A DNA stretch of 64,000 nt from Zygosaccharomyces rouxii (GCF_000026365.1 NC_012995.1:1490289-1554288), one strand, 5' to 3'. Shown: positions 9,016 through 18,507, counted from the first letter of the stretch. The notes: a model not told the origin generated them from the letters alone. A program made the numbers and translations.

Positions 9016-9759
9016 ATGAAAATTCTGGTTATTAACCCCAATAGCTCCGAATCTATGACCCGGTCGGTGGCGGAAGCCCTGGGCGGCAACTGCAACGCCA
9101 ATGGCATCAATTACGACGTTGTGTTCGCCACAGGTCCAAAGGATTCTCCGCCAGAAATCAATGATGAGAGAACGGCTGTGCAAAGTGCGGAGAGCTGCTG
9201 GAAGGTGTTGGGAGATTCGAGAAACCCCTTACATTACGCTAACTATCAAGGTATTGTAATTGCTTGTTTCTCCGATCATCCTCTGGTTAAGATGATTCAG
9301 CAGCAAGAATCTGGCCCACCAGTTTGTTCATTGTTAAGGCCATCTGTGTTTTATTTAGATTTATTCGGAGGCGGCGCGGGGGGAAACAAGCCCCCCTTTT
9401 CTATTATTACTTCTTCGAAAGAGTGGGTGGAGCCGCTTGATCTTTCTCTGCATAGGATGGTGGCACCGGAACAACGTAGTAGTTGGCGCCCCACGGTAGC
9501 CGCCCAAGTTAATCCACTCGGTTTGTCAGGGGAGGCAGACCATGTAGCCCGTGTCATTAGAGACGAGAACTACGGAGAGTACGGCAGCAAGACAGTTATA
9601 CTAGGTTGTGCGGGTTACTGCGGTATTAGGGACCAACTACAGTCGTTAGTACCAAGTGAAGTTACATTGATAGAACCTTGTAAAGTAGCTGTCGAATTCG
9701 TGGTAGCAGCTGCTAAGATTAATGACAGGGAGGTTTGCAAGGTCGGTGATCTACAATGA
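9016..9759 (+). CDS. DCG1: Asp/Glu/hydantoin racemase family protein DCG1
   Basis: A 247-residue protein beginning MKILVINPNSS, the hallmark start of the hydantoin/Asp-Glu racemase superfamily. Two cysteines sit in the expected catalytic contexts: C84 in IVIACFSDHPL and C198 in VILGCAGYCGI. Two-cysteine chemistry would suit racemisation of hydantoins or allantoin. In S. cerevisiae, DCG1 (YIR030C, 244 residues) lies in the DAL allantoin cluster on chromosome IX; here it stands alone between the small wall-protein gene and SNA2. Substrate is not established for the yeast protein. Its last 38 bp overlap the most likely start of SNA2 in another frame. Confidence 0.85.
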   Translation: MKILVINPNSSESMTRSVAEALGGNCNANGINYDVVFATGPKDSPPEINDERTAVQSAESCWKVLGDSRNPLHYANYQGIVIACFSDHPLVKMIQQQESGPPVCSLLRPSVFYLDLFGGGAGGNKPPFSIITSSKEWVEPLDLSLHRMVAPEQRSSWRPTVAAQVNPLGLSGEADHVARVIRDENYGEYGSKTVILGCAGYCGIRDQLQSLVPSEVTLIEPCKVAVEFVVAAAKINDREVCKVGDLQ

Positions 9760-9970
9760 GTTTGTCTTGGTATTTGTAAGTGTTTTCGTACCGTCTGTAG
9801 CAGTTGTTATGAAACGAGGATTCTCAAGGGACTTATTAGTAAACGTTTTACTATATTGTATTGGATTTTTCCCTGGCCTTTTGCATGCACTGTGGATTAT
9901 AGCTCAACGTCGTGAAGTTGACAAGACGCCTAGAGTGCGCCGCCATAGAACCAGGTATGGAACCGTATGA
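9722..9970 (+). CDS. SNA2: PMP3/SNA-family small membrane protein SNA2
   Basis: An 82-residue protein with the PMP3/UPF0057 pattern: two membrane segments (about 13-29 and 40-60) around the KRGFSRDLL loop, then LLYCIGFFPGLLHALWI and a basic tail. SNA2 (YDR525W-A, 79 residues) is the expected neighbour of YDR524C-B on this strand and localises to vacuolar and vesicular membranes. The first ATG in frame is 9722, inside the last 38 bp of DCG1; the next methionine (9809) would remove the first membrane segment. Either the genes overlap, or translation begins at an unseen upstream exon or non-AUG codon. No consensus 5' splice site is evident near the start. Confidence 0.75.
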   Translation: MTGRFARSVIYNEFVLVFVSVFVPSVAVVMKRGFSRDLLVNVLLYCIGFFPGLLHALWIIAQRREVDKTPRVRRHRTRYGTV

Positions 9971-10301
9971 TATTTGACGCACTTACCAACGAAATTGATT
10001 TCCATCGGGGACAATCTTATCGGGTTTGAAACTGTCCCCAGTATTAACGAGTCAAGGGCAATCTTATCTTGGGATGATCCAACTATAAGTATTACGGGAG
10101 ATTTGGTGTGCTACGTCTAGATATCCAGCTGCTGTTGAGAAGATCACATACATACATATATGCCTTCATCTGTAAATCACATGTCACGTGTGCGAAATTT
10201 GTCAGTATACCGAAGCTACACTTAACTCATCTCATCTCATCACATCTAATGAACCTTCAACAACTAGTACAATCCAAACAACACAGTGCACTCCCTTAAA
10301 C
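9971..10301. promoter_or_regulatory. RBA50 promoter region with E-box and CTCATC motifs
   Basis: This 331-bp gap contains CACGTG (10185-10190, Cbf1/Pho4-type E-box) and a CTCATCTCATCTCATC run (10226-10241) resembling the PAC motif of ribosome-biogenesis and RNA-polymerase genes. That suits RBA50, an RNA polymerase assembly gene. No gene is seen. Confidence 0.45.
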
Positions 10302-11627
10302 ATGGATTTGCTCGGTGATATTGTTGAAAAAGATACTACTAATGATAATAATACTGATGCAGTTAATTGCGACGTACATGGATTCCCAGAGCCGTTTAGA
10401 CCCAAGCAAATTTCATCCTGGAAACAACGTCTAAGTGCCAAGAAAGGCAAAAACAATACAGGTTCACAACCCTTACCATCGGAAGCTCCTTCTAAACCCT
10501 CCAACCCAACCTCTGCTGCGCAATCTATTCATGAAGAAAATCTTCAGGCTTTGAAGCAAATGTCTCCAGAAGCCATCGAAAAAGAAAGGAATGAACTAAT
10601 GGAATCGTTAGATCCAAAATTGGTTCAAAAGTTGATTCGTAATATGGAAAAAAGAGCATCAGAAAACCAACAAACACTTTTCCCAGAAGTGGAAGGTGCT
10701 CCTGGCACCTGGGTTGGTGGTAATAGGGAAAATGGAGAATTACCTAGCCTGAGCGATGAACAAGTCGATAAGGCACTGGGAATACAATCCAACAGCAAAC
10801 CTAAGGAAAAATCCGTTTCATTTGCAGAAGAACCATCCGAGACACCTAGCCAACTTCCACCAAAGGAATCCCTTCAAGATTTAGATGAAGACGATGTTGC
10901 TCCACTAGATTTCCAGGCGGCTCAATCCGTCGACCACATGGCCAATCAAGAGTTATTCCAAGATGTACATTTCATGAAACCTGAAGAATCAGAGGAAGAA
11001 AAGTTGCGTCTAGATGATCCCGATTTCGATAGTAAGCTTCATGATAAATTTTTCCCAGATTTACCAAAGGATGTGGAGAAATTGAAATGGATGCAACCTT
11101 TACCTGAAACCAAACCCGGTGACACAGTTATCGAAGATGTTTCTCAATGTAGATTCGATTTTAACGGTAATCTAGTGCCTCCAACAAGAGAAATTACTTC
11201 GACAGTGCATTCTGCATTGCATCATCACTCAGATGATCCTCAACTAGCTGGTTACACCATTCCCGAATTACAAAGACTGTCAAGATCTACATTTCCAGCA
11301 CAACGCGCTATAGCGGTTCAAACTTTGGGTAGAATTCTCTACAAACTGGGTAAACAGTCTTATTACCAATTGGTTCCTGAAGTCGATCCAGAGACGTATA
11401 AAGAAGAAGGTAGTGCGCAAGGTGTGATTAACAAGATCTACTCGATGTTTTGGGATCTGTGCAACGATTGTCGAATAATAGATTGCCTACAAGACGCCGC
11501 GGATGAGACCAAGACAAGACATATATCGGTTAGAAATTACGCCTTAGAAGCTCTGTGGCTTTGGAAAACAGGCGGTGGTGATTTCAGGGGAAAATCGCCT
11601 AATAGTTATAATGAAGATAATGTATGA
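10302..11627 (+). CDS. RBA50: RNA polymerase II assembly factor RBA50 (RPAP1-like)
   Basis: A 441-residue protein whose first residues MDLLGDIVEKD match the strongly conserved start of Rba50. The ATG at 10302 is therefore chosen over an in-frame ATG at 10188. A conserved helical motif around residues 75-125 (HEENLQALKQMSPEAIEKER and following) corresponds to the RPAP1 N-terminal signature. A C-terminal signature (residues about 320-420) contains PELQRLSRSTFPAQRAIAVQ. S. cerevisiae Rba50 (YDR527W, 439 residues) interacts with Rpb3 and helps assemble RNA polymerase II. The gene follows SNA2 as in S. cerevisiae. Confidence 0.88.
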   Translation: MDLLGDIVEKDTTNDNNTDAVNCDVHGFPEPFRPKQISSWKQRLSAKKGKNNTGSQPLPSEAPSKPSNPTSAAQSIHEENLQALKQMSPEAIEKERNELMESLDPKLVQKLIRNMEKRASENQQTLFPEVEGAPGTWVGGNRENGELPSLSDEQVDKALGIQSNSKPKEKSVSFAEEPSETPSQLPPKESLQDLDEDDVAPLDFQAAQSVDHMANQELFQDVHFMKPEESEEEKLRLDDPDFDSKLHDKFFPDLPKDVEKLKWMQPLPETKPGDTVIEDVSQCRFDFNGNLVPPTREITSTVHSALHHHSDDPQLAGYTIPELQRLSRSTFPAQRAIAVQTLGRILYKLGKQSYYQLVPEVDPETYKEEGSAQGVINKIYSMFWDLCNDCRIIDCLQDAADETKTRHISVRNYALEALWLWKTGGGDFRGKSPNSYNEDNV

Positions 11628-12393
11628 TGTGTTTTAATAGTTCCCTTCCTCGTTTTTTAATCCTACGTAAATCCTCCTCCTGCCAAGAAGGAAAACTTGC
11701 ATAGACCATTCGAAGAGGAGAACCCTAATCGAAGTGAGCCAAAAACATGCAAGCACCTTCAAAGTGGAATGCAAAGTGTGGATAAACCCTAGGAAAGAAA
11801 ACGCAGAGGCAAATTGGCAGTTGGAAGAAGTGACTCCAAACGCAAGACCGAGGAAGAGGAAACTCAAAATTCCCACCAATGCCGTGTAAACTGGAAATAC
11901 CTTTCAAGCATCAACCAAACACATGGTCCTGAAGAACTCAGAACGCATAGTGAGTTGGTCTCTGCTCGATTTAAGGTATCCCAGTGTCGGTCCCTGAAAG
12001 ACCAACAGCTGCATCGACGGGATCCCGGAATCTGAGGAAAATAACATCACTAGATTTATCTACGCACATTGACACATTCAAAGGATATTGAAAAGACCCT
12101 TCAAACTTAAGTTGTGCAATTTCATATAATGAAAAAAAAGTGCCTCTCCGTTGTCAAACCAACTATAGGGATATCCTAAATCGCTGAAATCTACTGAGTA
12201 AAAAATTCAGCAGCTACATCGAAGCACTTTTCCACTTTACTTCCTTCTTTTAAATTTTAAATAGTGGTGAAAAGTTTCTTAAGTTGTTAAAGCTCATCTC
12301 ATCGCATTTTGAAAAAATATCCAAAACACAATAGTCAATCGCGAACCAGAGAAACGAAAATTGGAGACTTCAGTTGGATCCTGATATGCCACT
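11628..12393. other. Intergenic region before KRE28
   Basis: This 766-bp gap holds only short frames with no recognisable content. A PAC-like stretch, CTCATCTCATCGCATTTTG, at 12293-12311 lies about 85 bp before the KRE28 ATG and is followed by A-rich sequence. Confidence 0.4.
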
Positions 12394-13506
12394 ATGAAAT
12401 CTGATTTAGACGGTTATGAAGTTAGAATTAAAAGTTTAGAAAACCAAACTGCTCATTATAGTGAACAAGCGTTGTTGGAACAGGAACAGAGGGTGCTGGC
12501 ATCACTTCGAGAGATAACTCAAAATGTAATAGCTATGGGACAGGAGAATTCGTTAGTCGAAATTAAAGGTGAACTCGAATCCAAAGAAGAAAGTGAATTG
12601 GTAATTGATCCGAGCGGTTTCCAAGAAAAGATCGATACTTTTGTAGAATTGGTGGAATTATTGAAAGTCACCCATTTGGAACAAGAGACATTAGATAATT
12701 TTCTTCGATACACAATATCATCTTCTAATCTTTTGCAAATTAATTCGGTGCAGGACGCCAAATATGTGGAATTAGAATCACAAGTAAAAGAGTTGGAACA
12801 AGGTACGTTGGAGAGCCATAAAAGAGAGATCGAAGCCACCAAGGGTCAAATAAAGAACTTATGCCAGGAGTTAAGTATGGCCCAAGATTCAATCAATGAG
12901 ACTTTCTTAGACACCTCTAATGCCTTGGAAGAGTGCGATGCTCTATTAAACGAATTGACTCAATTACGTATGGAAAAACAAACTAGTGAGGAAGCCGATA
13001 CGATCGAAGATGATCCAGTATCACAAACCTACGAAGACTGGGAATCATTGCAAAAATCCAAGTTGGAATTGCGATTATTAGAGGAGGAAACGTCAAGGTT
13101 GCAGTCTCGTGTAGAGTCGTATGAAGACTATCAAAAGAGATCGAGGCAGTTGAGTAATAATGACCCACGAATGTTACAAAATCATAAGGCGCTAGAGCTA
13201 TTAGTGGAACTTTGGATGACAAAATTTCTACCGCAACCTGGTATCTCCCACCTAGAACTTTTCCCGCAATCACGCAAGTTCCAATTCGATGTAGAGCCCA
13301 CATTTACGGTGGTCATTACACTTGCAGATCAGACAACTTTTCAAAATGTTCAAGTGTATAGAAAGGATGCTAAAAGTCTCGTAATGGATCACGGATTAAA
13401 TGACGAAATAAAAAATAGTTATCTGGGAACCAATAATATATACAATGGGCTAAATGATATAATACATACGTTACAGAGGAGAGTGCAAGCAAAAGGTTCC
13501 AATTGA
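12394..13506 (+). CDS. KRE28: Kinetochore coiled-coil protein KRE28
   Basis: A 370-residue protein dominated by coiled coils (about residues 5-60, 125-200 and 215-255) with a globular C-terminal third (about 265-370). In S. cerevisiae, Kre28 (YDR532C, 385 residues) pairs with Spc105 in the KNL1 branch of the outer kinetochore. Identification rests on length, coiled-coil architecture and convergent adjacency to CAB1 (YDR531W), as in S. cerevisiae. Sequence conservation in this family is low, so the name is mainly synteny-based. Its stop codon is separated from the CAB1 stop codon by two bases. Confidence 0.75.
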   Translation: MKSDLDGYEVRIKSLENQTAHYSEQALLEQEQRVLASLREITQNVIAMGQENSLVEIKGELESKEESELVIDPSGFQEKIDTFVELVELLKVTHLEQETLDNFLRYTISSSNLLQINSVQDAKYVELESQVKELEQGTLESHKREIEATKGQIKNLCQELSMAQDSINETFLDTSNALEECDALLNELTQLRMEKQTSEEADTIEDDPVSQTYEDWESLQKSKLELRLLEEETSRLQSRVESYEDYQKRSRQLSNNDPRMLQNHKALELLVELWMTKFLPQPGISHLELFPQSRKFQFDVEPTFTVVITLADQTTFQNVQVYRKDAKSLVMDHGLNDEIKNSYLGTNNIYNGLNDIIHTLQRRVQAKGSN

Positions 13507-13508
13507 AC

Positions 13509-14600
13509 TTAGCGATCCAAGAACGCCCCCATAGCACCCAAGTAACCTTCATGCTTGAGGAAAAAAGCCTGCTTTGTACCTTGAGACCAAAAATTAATTG
13601 CATAACTTAGTGTGTTCATAGTGGTTAAATGCCCTCTAATGTAAGAACCGCCGAAATAAATATTTTGAATGTTATGCACTTTAGCTTGCAAATATGCAAT
13701 TTGACCAATGTTATTAGAAATTGCGTAGAGAAGGCTTTTGCAAATATCAGGATTTTTGAATCTTTTGTTTCTATTAGCTATCTCTGCATGTGATGTTGTG
13801 CTAGGACCTGCAGCATGACTGTGATTATTACTCAACGCAGAACTCGTAGAATTGGGACGACTGACGCTGTTTCTTCTGTTTTGAAATACCTTACCAAACG
13901 AACTTGCAATGTTAGAAGATTTTAAACCAATTTTGCCGTAATCGTTTCCATAAATATCGCCAACGAGCATATCAACATTTGAATTGTCACCTTCACGAGT
14001 CCAATCTAACATTTGATCATAGGTTTGGGCCCCTGTTATCAAAGATAATAACCCCCAGAGTGTACCACCACCAAGTGAAGAACCACCAACACGTGTGAAT
14101 GTCGACGGAGCATCAACTTTTAGAATGGAAACACCAGATCCAATATTTACCAGGATATAAGGGTATGTCTGCGTAGAATCTTCTGGCGGCAGTCGCACAT
14201 CCTTGGCACCATCTTGATCACTGTAAGTGAAAACTTCGTCGGGAATCTCGTGAATAAATGCATCCAACCCTTTGATGAGACATTGCATTTCATCTAGCCT
14301 TTTAATACCTCTAACTTTGGGGAATTCTTTAGTCAAAAGATCGTAAAATTTGTATGCACCACCGCCTGTAGCTATAATCCTAACATTGTCGTACTGTCCG
14401 CCATTGTATTCATCAACAATTGAATGCAATAGCTTAACGAATTTTTGAATTCTCTCTGTTTCTACAGTGTAAAACTTGAGGTCGTGACTATCAATTGGTG
14501 AAAATACGACTTTAGCTAACGTACCACCAATATCAATCGCTATTGTAAATGTTCTGTCAACGTACTGACATGGGAAATGGATATCATCAGCTTCACTCAT
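13509..14600 (-). CDS. CAB1: Pantothenate kinase CAB1
   Basis: A 363-residue type II pantothenate kinase, the first step of coenzyme A synthesis. The N-terminal phosphate loop IAIDIGGTLAKVVF, the ATGGGAYKF segment and the glycine-rich VNIGSGVSIL and GGSSLGGGTLWGL segments define the ASKHA-fold eukaryotic PanK family. The start is the ATG 14598-14600 (MSEADDIHFP), because the longer in-frame extension has no ATG. S. cerevisiae Cab1 is 367 residues and essential. An Asn/Ser-rich insertion at about residues 235-275 is low complexity. Convergent with KRE28. Confidence 0.92.
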   Translation of the reverse strand: MSEADDIHFPCQYVDRTFTIAIDIGGTLAKVVFSPIDSHDLKFYTVETERIQKFVKLLHSIVDEYNGGQYDNVRIIATGGGAYKFYDLLTKEFPKVRGIKRLDEMQCLIKGLDAFIHEIPDEVFTYSDQDGAKDVRLPPEDSTQTYPYILVNIGSGVSILKVDAPSTFTRVGGSSLGGGTLWGLLSLITGAQTYDQMLDWTREGDNSNVDMLVGDIYGNDYGKIGLKSSNIASSFGKVFQNRRNSVSRPNSTSSALSNNHSHAAGPSTTSHAEIANRNKRFKNPDICKSLLYAISNNIGQIAYLQAKVHNIQNIYFGGSYIRGHLTTMNTLSYAINFWSQGTKQAFFLKHEGYLGAMGAFLDR

Positions 14601-15114
14601 TCTGGCCAGAAAGATAGAATACGTCTGCCTTGTCTCGTAATTCACCGTCTACAACACCCAATTGTAACAAGCATAAAGCTACTGCCTTATATATAATAGA
14701 GCTAAGATGTAATCTACTTATGTTTAGTGTACGTTGGGATAGTCCAACAAGGTTTCGGGCTCATTATCTCTTTCCAGTTCGAGATGGGTGAAAAATTTCA
14801 ATCAACATGAAAAGAACCTCTCGAAGTACATGTCTATCTATTGGAGTCGCCGATTGATGGCCATTGACTCATTCCAATTGTCAACTTCTTGATGTCTAGA
14901 GATTTAGTCTTAGGTTAGCCACCATACGTAGCATCTTTACGCTTCCTCAATGTTCTATATTGCTAAGTCTCGTGGTTTCGTGGCATCAGGTTATGTCAGT
15001 TGGGTTTCCTCTTGTCTGGAATTTAAACTAACACATACATTGAACTTTAAAACTACAGCTATTGCCTGTCAAAGAGCAGCGTACAGTGTCAATACCAGTG
15101 AGAAACGTATCAAC
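14601..15114. other. Divergent promoter region between CAB1 and APA1/2
   Basis: This 514-bp region carries starts on both sides. TATATAA (on the minus strand near 14690-14697) lies about 90 bp upstream of CAB1. From 14950 the sequence is open in the APA1 frame, giving a possible N-terminal extension (see findings). No other gene is seen. Confidence 0.45.
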
Positions 15115-16071
15115 ATGTTCCCATCTAATTTATCACAATTGATTAGCGAGAAGTACTCCAGTGCACTAAAAGGTGGTAACTTGCACTTTACAGATACTAC
15201 AACCAAGAAGACTAAAGATGCCAAGAGTGGTATGCCCTATGTTTTGAGTTACGCCCCAAGTCTATTGAAGAAACCTGAGAGGGGTGATCAACCAGAAAGG
15301 AACCCATTTGAAGATCCTGAACCAGAGCTAACGGTTTTGGGCGAAGTCGCCGACGGTGATTACAGATTGGTATTGAACAAGTTCCCAATCGTTGCTGAAC
15401 ACTCGCTGTTAGTCACTAAAGAATTCCAAGATCAGAAATCACCATTGAGCCCCAAGGAGCTGTACATGTCATACCAATTGTTGGACACTTTGGATGATGA
15501 AGACGAGGGTAAGAGACACATGGTTTTCTATAACTCCGGCCCATCCAGTGGCTCCTCTCAAGATCACAAGCACCTACAAGTTTTGCCATTGCCTAATAAC
15601 TTTAACTGCTTACAAGACAAATTATGCAATGGTAAGGAACATTTTATCCCTAATGTCAAAGTAGAGCCATTACAAAGTGACAAGGTATCATTTGCCCACT
15701 TTGTGGCACCTCTACCTGAATCTCCTGAAGACGTGAATGAGGATCTATTGGCGATGGTGTACATTTCACTTTTACAGAGAACTCTATCCTTTTTCCAGGA
15801 CTGGACTAACGAAATACCTGGTTTGCAAGAGAGAAAAGGTTACAATGTGCTTTTGACCAAACAATGGATGTGTCTTGTGCCACGTTCCAATACCAAGGCT
15901 CAATCATTGGATATTGGATTCAACTCAACTGGTTATGCAGGTCTTGTCTTGATCAAGCAAGAGGATACCTTCAAGAAAGTGCAAGAAGATAACAGTGTCA
16001 TTCAACAAGCTTTGTTAGAGTGTGGATTCCCATCTACTGCTGGTAAGAAGGCAACCGAGTACGAATATTGA
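15115..16071 (+). CDS. Diadenosine tetraphosphate phosphorylase (APA1/APA2)
   Basis: A 318-residue Ap4A phosphorylase of the HIT-like/GalT superfamily. The active-site histidine motif is in SSQDHKHLQVLP (HxHxQ), preceded by MVFYNSGPSSGSSQ. The enzyme splits Ap4A with phosphate to ADP and ATP. S. cerevisiae has two copies, APA1 (YCL050C, 321 residues) and APA2 (YDR530C, 325 residues), left from genome duplication; this is their single ancestor-type gene. The ATG at 15115 matches family length. An upstream in-frame ATG at 14950 would add 55 residues, basic and nearly free of acidic residues, reminiscent of a mitochondrial presequence. Neighbours CAB1 and QCR7 match the chromosome IV order. Confidence 0.92.
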   Translation: MFPSNLSQLISEKYSSALKGGNLHFTDTTTKKTKDAKSGMPYVLSYAPSLLKKPERGDQPERNPFEDPEPELTVLGEVADGDYRLVLNKFPIVAEHSLLVTKEFQDQKSPLSPKELYMSYQLLDTLDDEDEGKRHMVFYNSGPSSGSSQDHKHLQVLPLPNNFNCLQDKLCNGKEHFIPNVKVEPLQSDKVSFAHFVAPLPESPEDVNEDLLAMVYISLLQRTLSFFQDWTNEIPGLQERKGYNVLLTKQWMCLVPRSNTKAQSLDIGFNSTGYAGLVLIKQEDTFKKVQEDNSVIQQALLECGFPSTAGKKATEYEY

Positions 16072-16182
16072 ATATGTATCGTATACGTAACATATAGATA
16101 GAAATATGGGATCTGAAACTATTGGAAGCGTATTATCCTACATTTTGGTACAATATTCGATTTAGCCGCCGAGGTACATGGG

Positions 16183-16201
16183 CACGTGACCCGTGTCCAA
16201 T
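16183..16201 (+). promoter_or_regulatory. Cbf1 E-box and HAP-type CCAAT upstream of QCR7
   Basis: CACGTGAC at 16183-16190 and CCAAT at 16197-16201 lie 150-170 bp before the QCR7 ATG. Cbf1 and Hap2/3/4/5 jointly activate several respiratory-chain genes in S. cerevisiae, so the pairing fits the gene. Motif match only. Confidence 0.5.
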
Positions 16202-16351
16202 GACGATTCGCTATATTTCTCGGAATTTTTTCTCTCTAAGACCGGGAAAAGGTAAAAGAACATACAGAGCCTTTCAACTATACAACTAATAGACAGAAGA
16301 TTGCGTTCATAGAAGCATTACTAGTGAAAATAGCCATCCGTACGTCTAGCC

Positions 16352-16735
16352 ATGCCCCAATCGTTTACCTCCATCGTTAAGATTGGTGATTACATTTTGA
16401 ACTCACCATCTCTTTCCAAGTTTTTGGTCCCAGTTGCACGTCAATACATCAATCTATCTGGTTACAGAAAATTGGGTTTGAGATTTGATGATTTAATCGC
16501 TGAAGAAAATCCAATTGTCCAAACTGCATTGAGAAGATTACCTGAAGATGAATCCTACGCAAGAGTCTACAGAATTATTAGAGCTCACCAAACTGAATTA
16601 ACTCACCATCTTTTGCCTAAGAACGAATGGATTCAACCAAAGGAGGATATCCCATTCTTGTTGCCTCACATCTTAGAAGCTGAAGCTGCTGCTAGGGAAA
16701 AGGAAGAGTTGGACAACTTGGAAGTTACCAAATAA
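16352..16735 (+). CDS. QCR7: Ubiquinol-cytochrome c reductase subunit 7 (complex III)
   Basis: A 127-residue protein equal in length to S. cerevisiae Qcr7 (YDR529C) with the family's conserved core ([20 protein letters not shown], then [17 protein letters not shown]) and a C-terminal helix. Qcr7 is the 14-kDa subunit on the matrix side of the cytochrome bc1 complex in the inner mitochondrial membrane, required for early assembly with cytochrome b. The codons are strongly biased, as expected for an abundant protein. The gene is in tandem with APA1/2 as in S. cerevisiae. Confidence 0.96.
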   Translation: MPQSFTSIVKIGDYILNSPSLSKFLVPVARQYINLSGYRKLGLRFDDLIAEENPIVQTALRRLPEDESYARVYRIIRAHQTELTHHLLPKNEWIQPKEDIPFLLPHILEAEAAAREKEELDNLEVTK

Positions 16736-16998
16736 ACTTCATGATGAGGTATACTTGTATGGATTAATATCCCTAGTATTTATTTATGCACAACGGAATT
16801 ATAGTTTATTCATTTCTTGTAGAGTTAAGTTAACATCAAATAAAAATCGTTCTAAGAAAAGAATTGACATATATTTATGATTAATATTTAATGAAATGGT
16901 AATGAAAAAATGATGGTTCCAGACACAACTATGGAAATAAAGTGAGAGAAGTATAATACAATAATAACAATAACAACAATGTGAAAGGGGTAAATGTT

Positions 16999-18507
16999 TT
17001 AATGATGATATGGTGATCTGGCAAAGAGGCTCATAAATGAGCTAAGTCTTGATTTTTTCTTTTTTTTATCCTTTGACTGTTCTCTTTCCGTAATGCAAAC
17101 GCTGCCGCTGACAGTTCCTGACTCTTGATGGCTTTTAGCACTGGTGCTATCACTTCCCGATGGTAAACGGTTTTCAGCAGATACTGGATGTAATCCTCGA
17201 GCAAATTCACGATCTAATGAAACGGTTGGATCTTCAGCGTCACCTGGTTCACCTAGAAGCAATGATTCCGGAATTAAATTATTCTCTTCTTCTGTGTTAG
17301 ATTGTTTAGTTGAAGAAACTGACAAATTGAATGATGAGGATGACGATCCATGATAACGTTGGGAACTTTGTTTCTCCTCCTGGGAGAAAGCTAAATCTTG
17401 ATTATGATTCAAAGTCCTATTGTCGTTTGATGTAGATGATGGCGATTTTGTGACCGTTATGCTATGGGGCATATCATACAATTTGGACTCGTAGTTGAAA
17501 GAGGTGGAACTTGGACCATTCCTATTCGAAACTTGAGTATGATTATGATGATGATTCCGAAGAGTTGGACTCGTAGGTCTGTCATCGTTCTTCACATGTG
17601 AAGGTTGGAATCTTGGATTACCACTGCTCACTGGAGTCAATGGCGTTGTCATTTGTTTAGAAGGCGTATGCGCCATTGATCCAGGTGTTTGCATATTTGC
17701 CGATGAAAGCGAGCCGGAAGAAGCCTGACCTTTCAGGGATTGCGATTGAATTTGTGAGGCGGCTTGGATTGGTAATTGCTTTGTATAATGGTAATATCTC
17801 TGCTTTTGTCTATTAATTTTTAACGAGTTGTTGAAATTACCACCGCCATTAGCATGCAAAGTATTATTCCTGGAAGGAGATCCACTATGGAAACCCAGAT
17901 TATCACTTCTCACATCACCCGGCGTCGGCGATCTTGGTCTTAATGGTGACATCAATTGAGTTTCTGCATTAGCACGCGTCCTTACCGTATCATCATTATT
18001 ACCACCATCGTCATCATCCTCTTCCCGAATACACGCCGATTCTTCCTTAGTATCACCATTGCTATTACCAAAATTCTTCAAATTCATGAAAGCCTCTAGG
18101 TCTGCGGGCGCAGACTCCGCCCTTCTGTGACTCTTGAAAGACCTTGGTTTGGTCTTTAAAGCATCATCCAAATTGATAATAGCGTCTGGGACTCCCTTGA
18201 AAGGTGAAGAGAACTTGGGGTCTTCACTAACAAAAAATTTCGGAGACTGCAAGGCAGATGGTGTGGGCTTCGCAGCATATTCAGGTTCTAAAGGTGCTGG
18301 TGACATTGGTGTTGGTGAAGTAACGTTAAATGGTAATGGCGGTGGCACTGAAGATGGTTCCATGGTCTTTACAAACTCAAAATCGCCTGAGATGGCAAAG
18401 GACCTCTTATGACGATGACCTCTTCTATATGGAGTTGTTTCCACATTCTCATTACCCATAGATGGTGGTGGAGGTGCTGTCACTTGTAAATGTTGCGTAT
18501 CTGCCAT
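16999..18507 (-). CDS. LRE1: LRE1/HLR1-family cell wall and stress signalling protein
   Basis: A 502-residue, largely disordered protein rich in Ser, Pro, Asn and His. Conserved islands include RGHRHKRSFAISGDFEF near residue 30 and FKSHRRAESAP near 125. Both match the HxRxxS target pattern of the Cbk1 NDR kinase, which fits the known link of Lre1 to Cbk1 and cell wall integrity. The C-terminus is a basic segment (KKKKKSRLSSFMSLFARSP). S. cerevisiae has duplicates LRE1 (YCL051W) and HLR1 (YDR528W). Here one gene lies between QCR7 (chromosome IV side) and PBN1 (chromosome III side), just where the two paralogous regions should join. Confidence 0.82.
   Translation of the reverse strand: MADTQHLQVTAPPPPSMGNENVETTPYRRGHRHKRSFAISGDFEFVKTMEPSSVPPPLPFNVTSPTPMSPAPLEPEYAAKPTPSALQSPKFFVSEDPKFSSPFKGVPDAIINLDDALKTKPRSFKSHRRAESAPADLEAFMNLKNFGNSNGDTKEESACIREEDDDDGGNNDDTVRTRANAETQLMSPLRPRSPTPGDVRSDNLGFHSGSPSRNNTLHANGGGNFNNSLKINRQKQRYYHYTKQLPIQAASQIQSQSLKGQASSGSLSSANMQTPGSMAHTPSKQMTTPLTPVSSGNPRFQPSHVKNDDRPTSPTLRNHHHNHTQVSNRNGPSSTSFNYESKLYDMPHSITVTKSPSSTSNDNRTLNHNQDLAFSQEEKQSSQRYHGSSSSSFNLSVSSTKQSNTEEENNLIPESLLLGEPGDAEDPTVSLDREFARGLHPVSAENRLPSGSDSTSAKSHQESGTVSGSVCITEREQSKDKKKKKSRLSSFMSLFARSPYHH

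Noticed and set aside
10188..10301. Upstream extension of RBA50 from an earlier ATG
   Set aside because: The conserved Rba50 start MDLLGDIVEKD begins at 10302; the extension is promoter sequence with E-box and CTCATC repeats.
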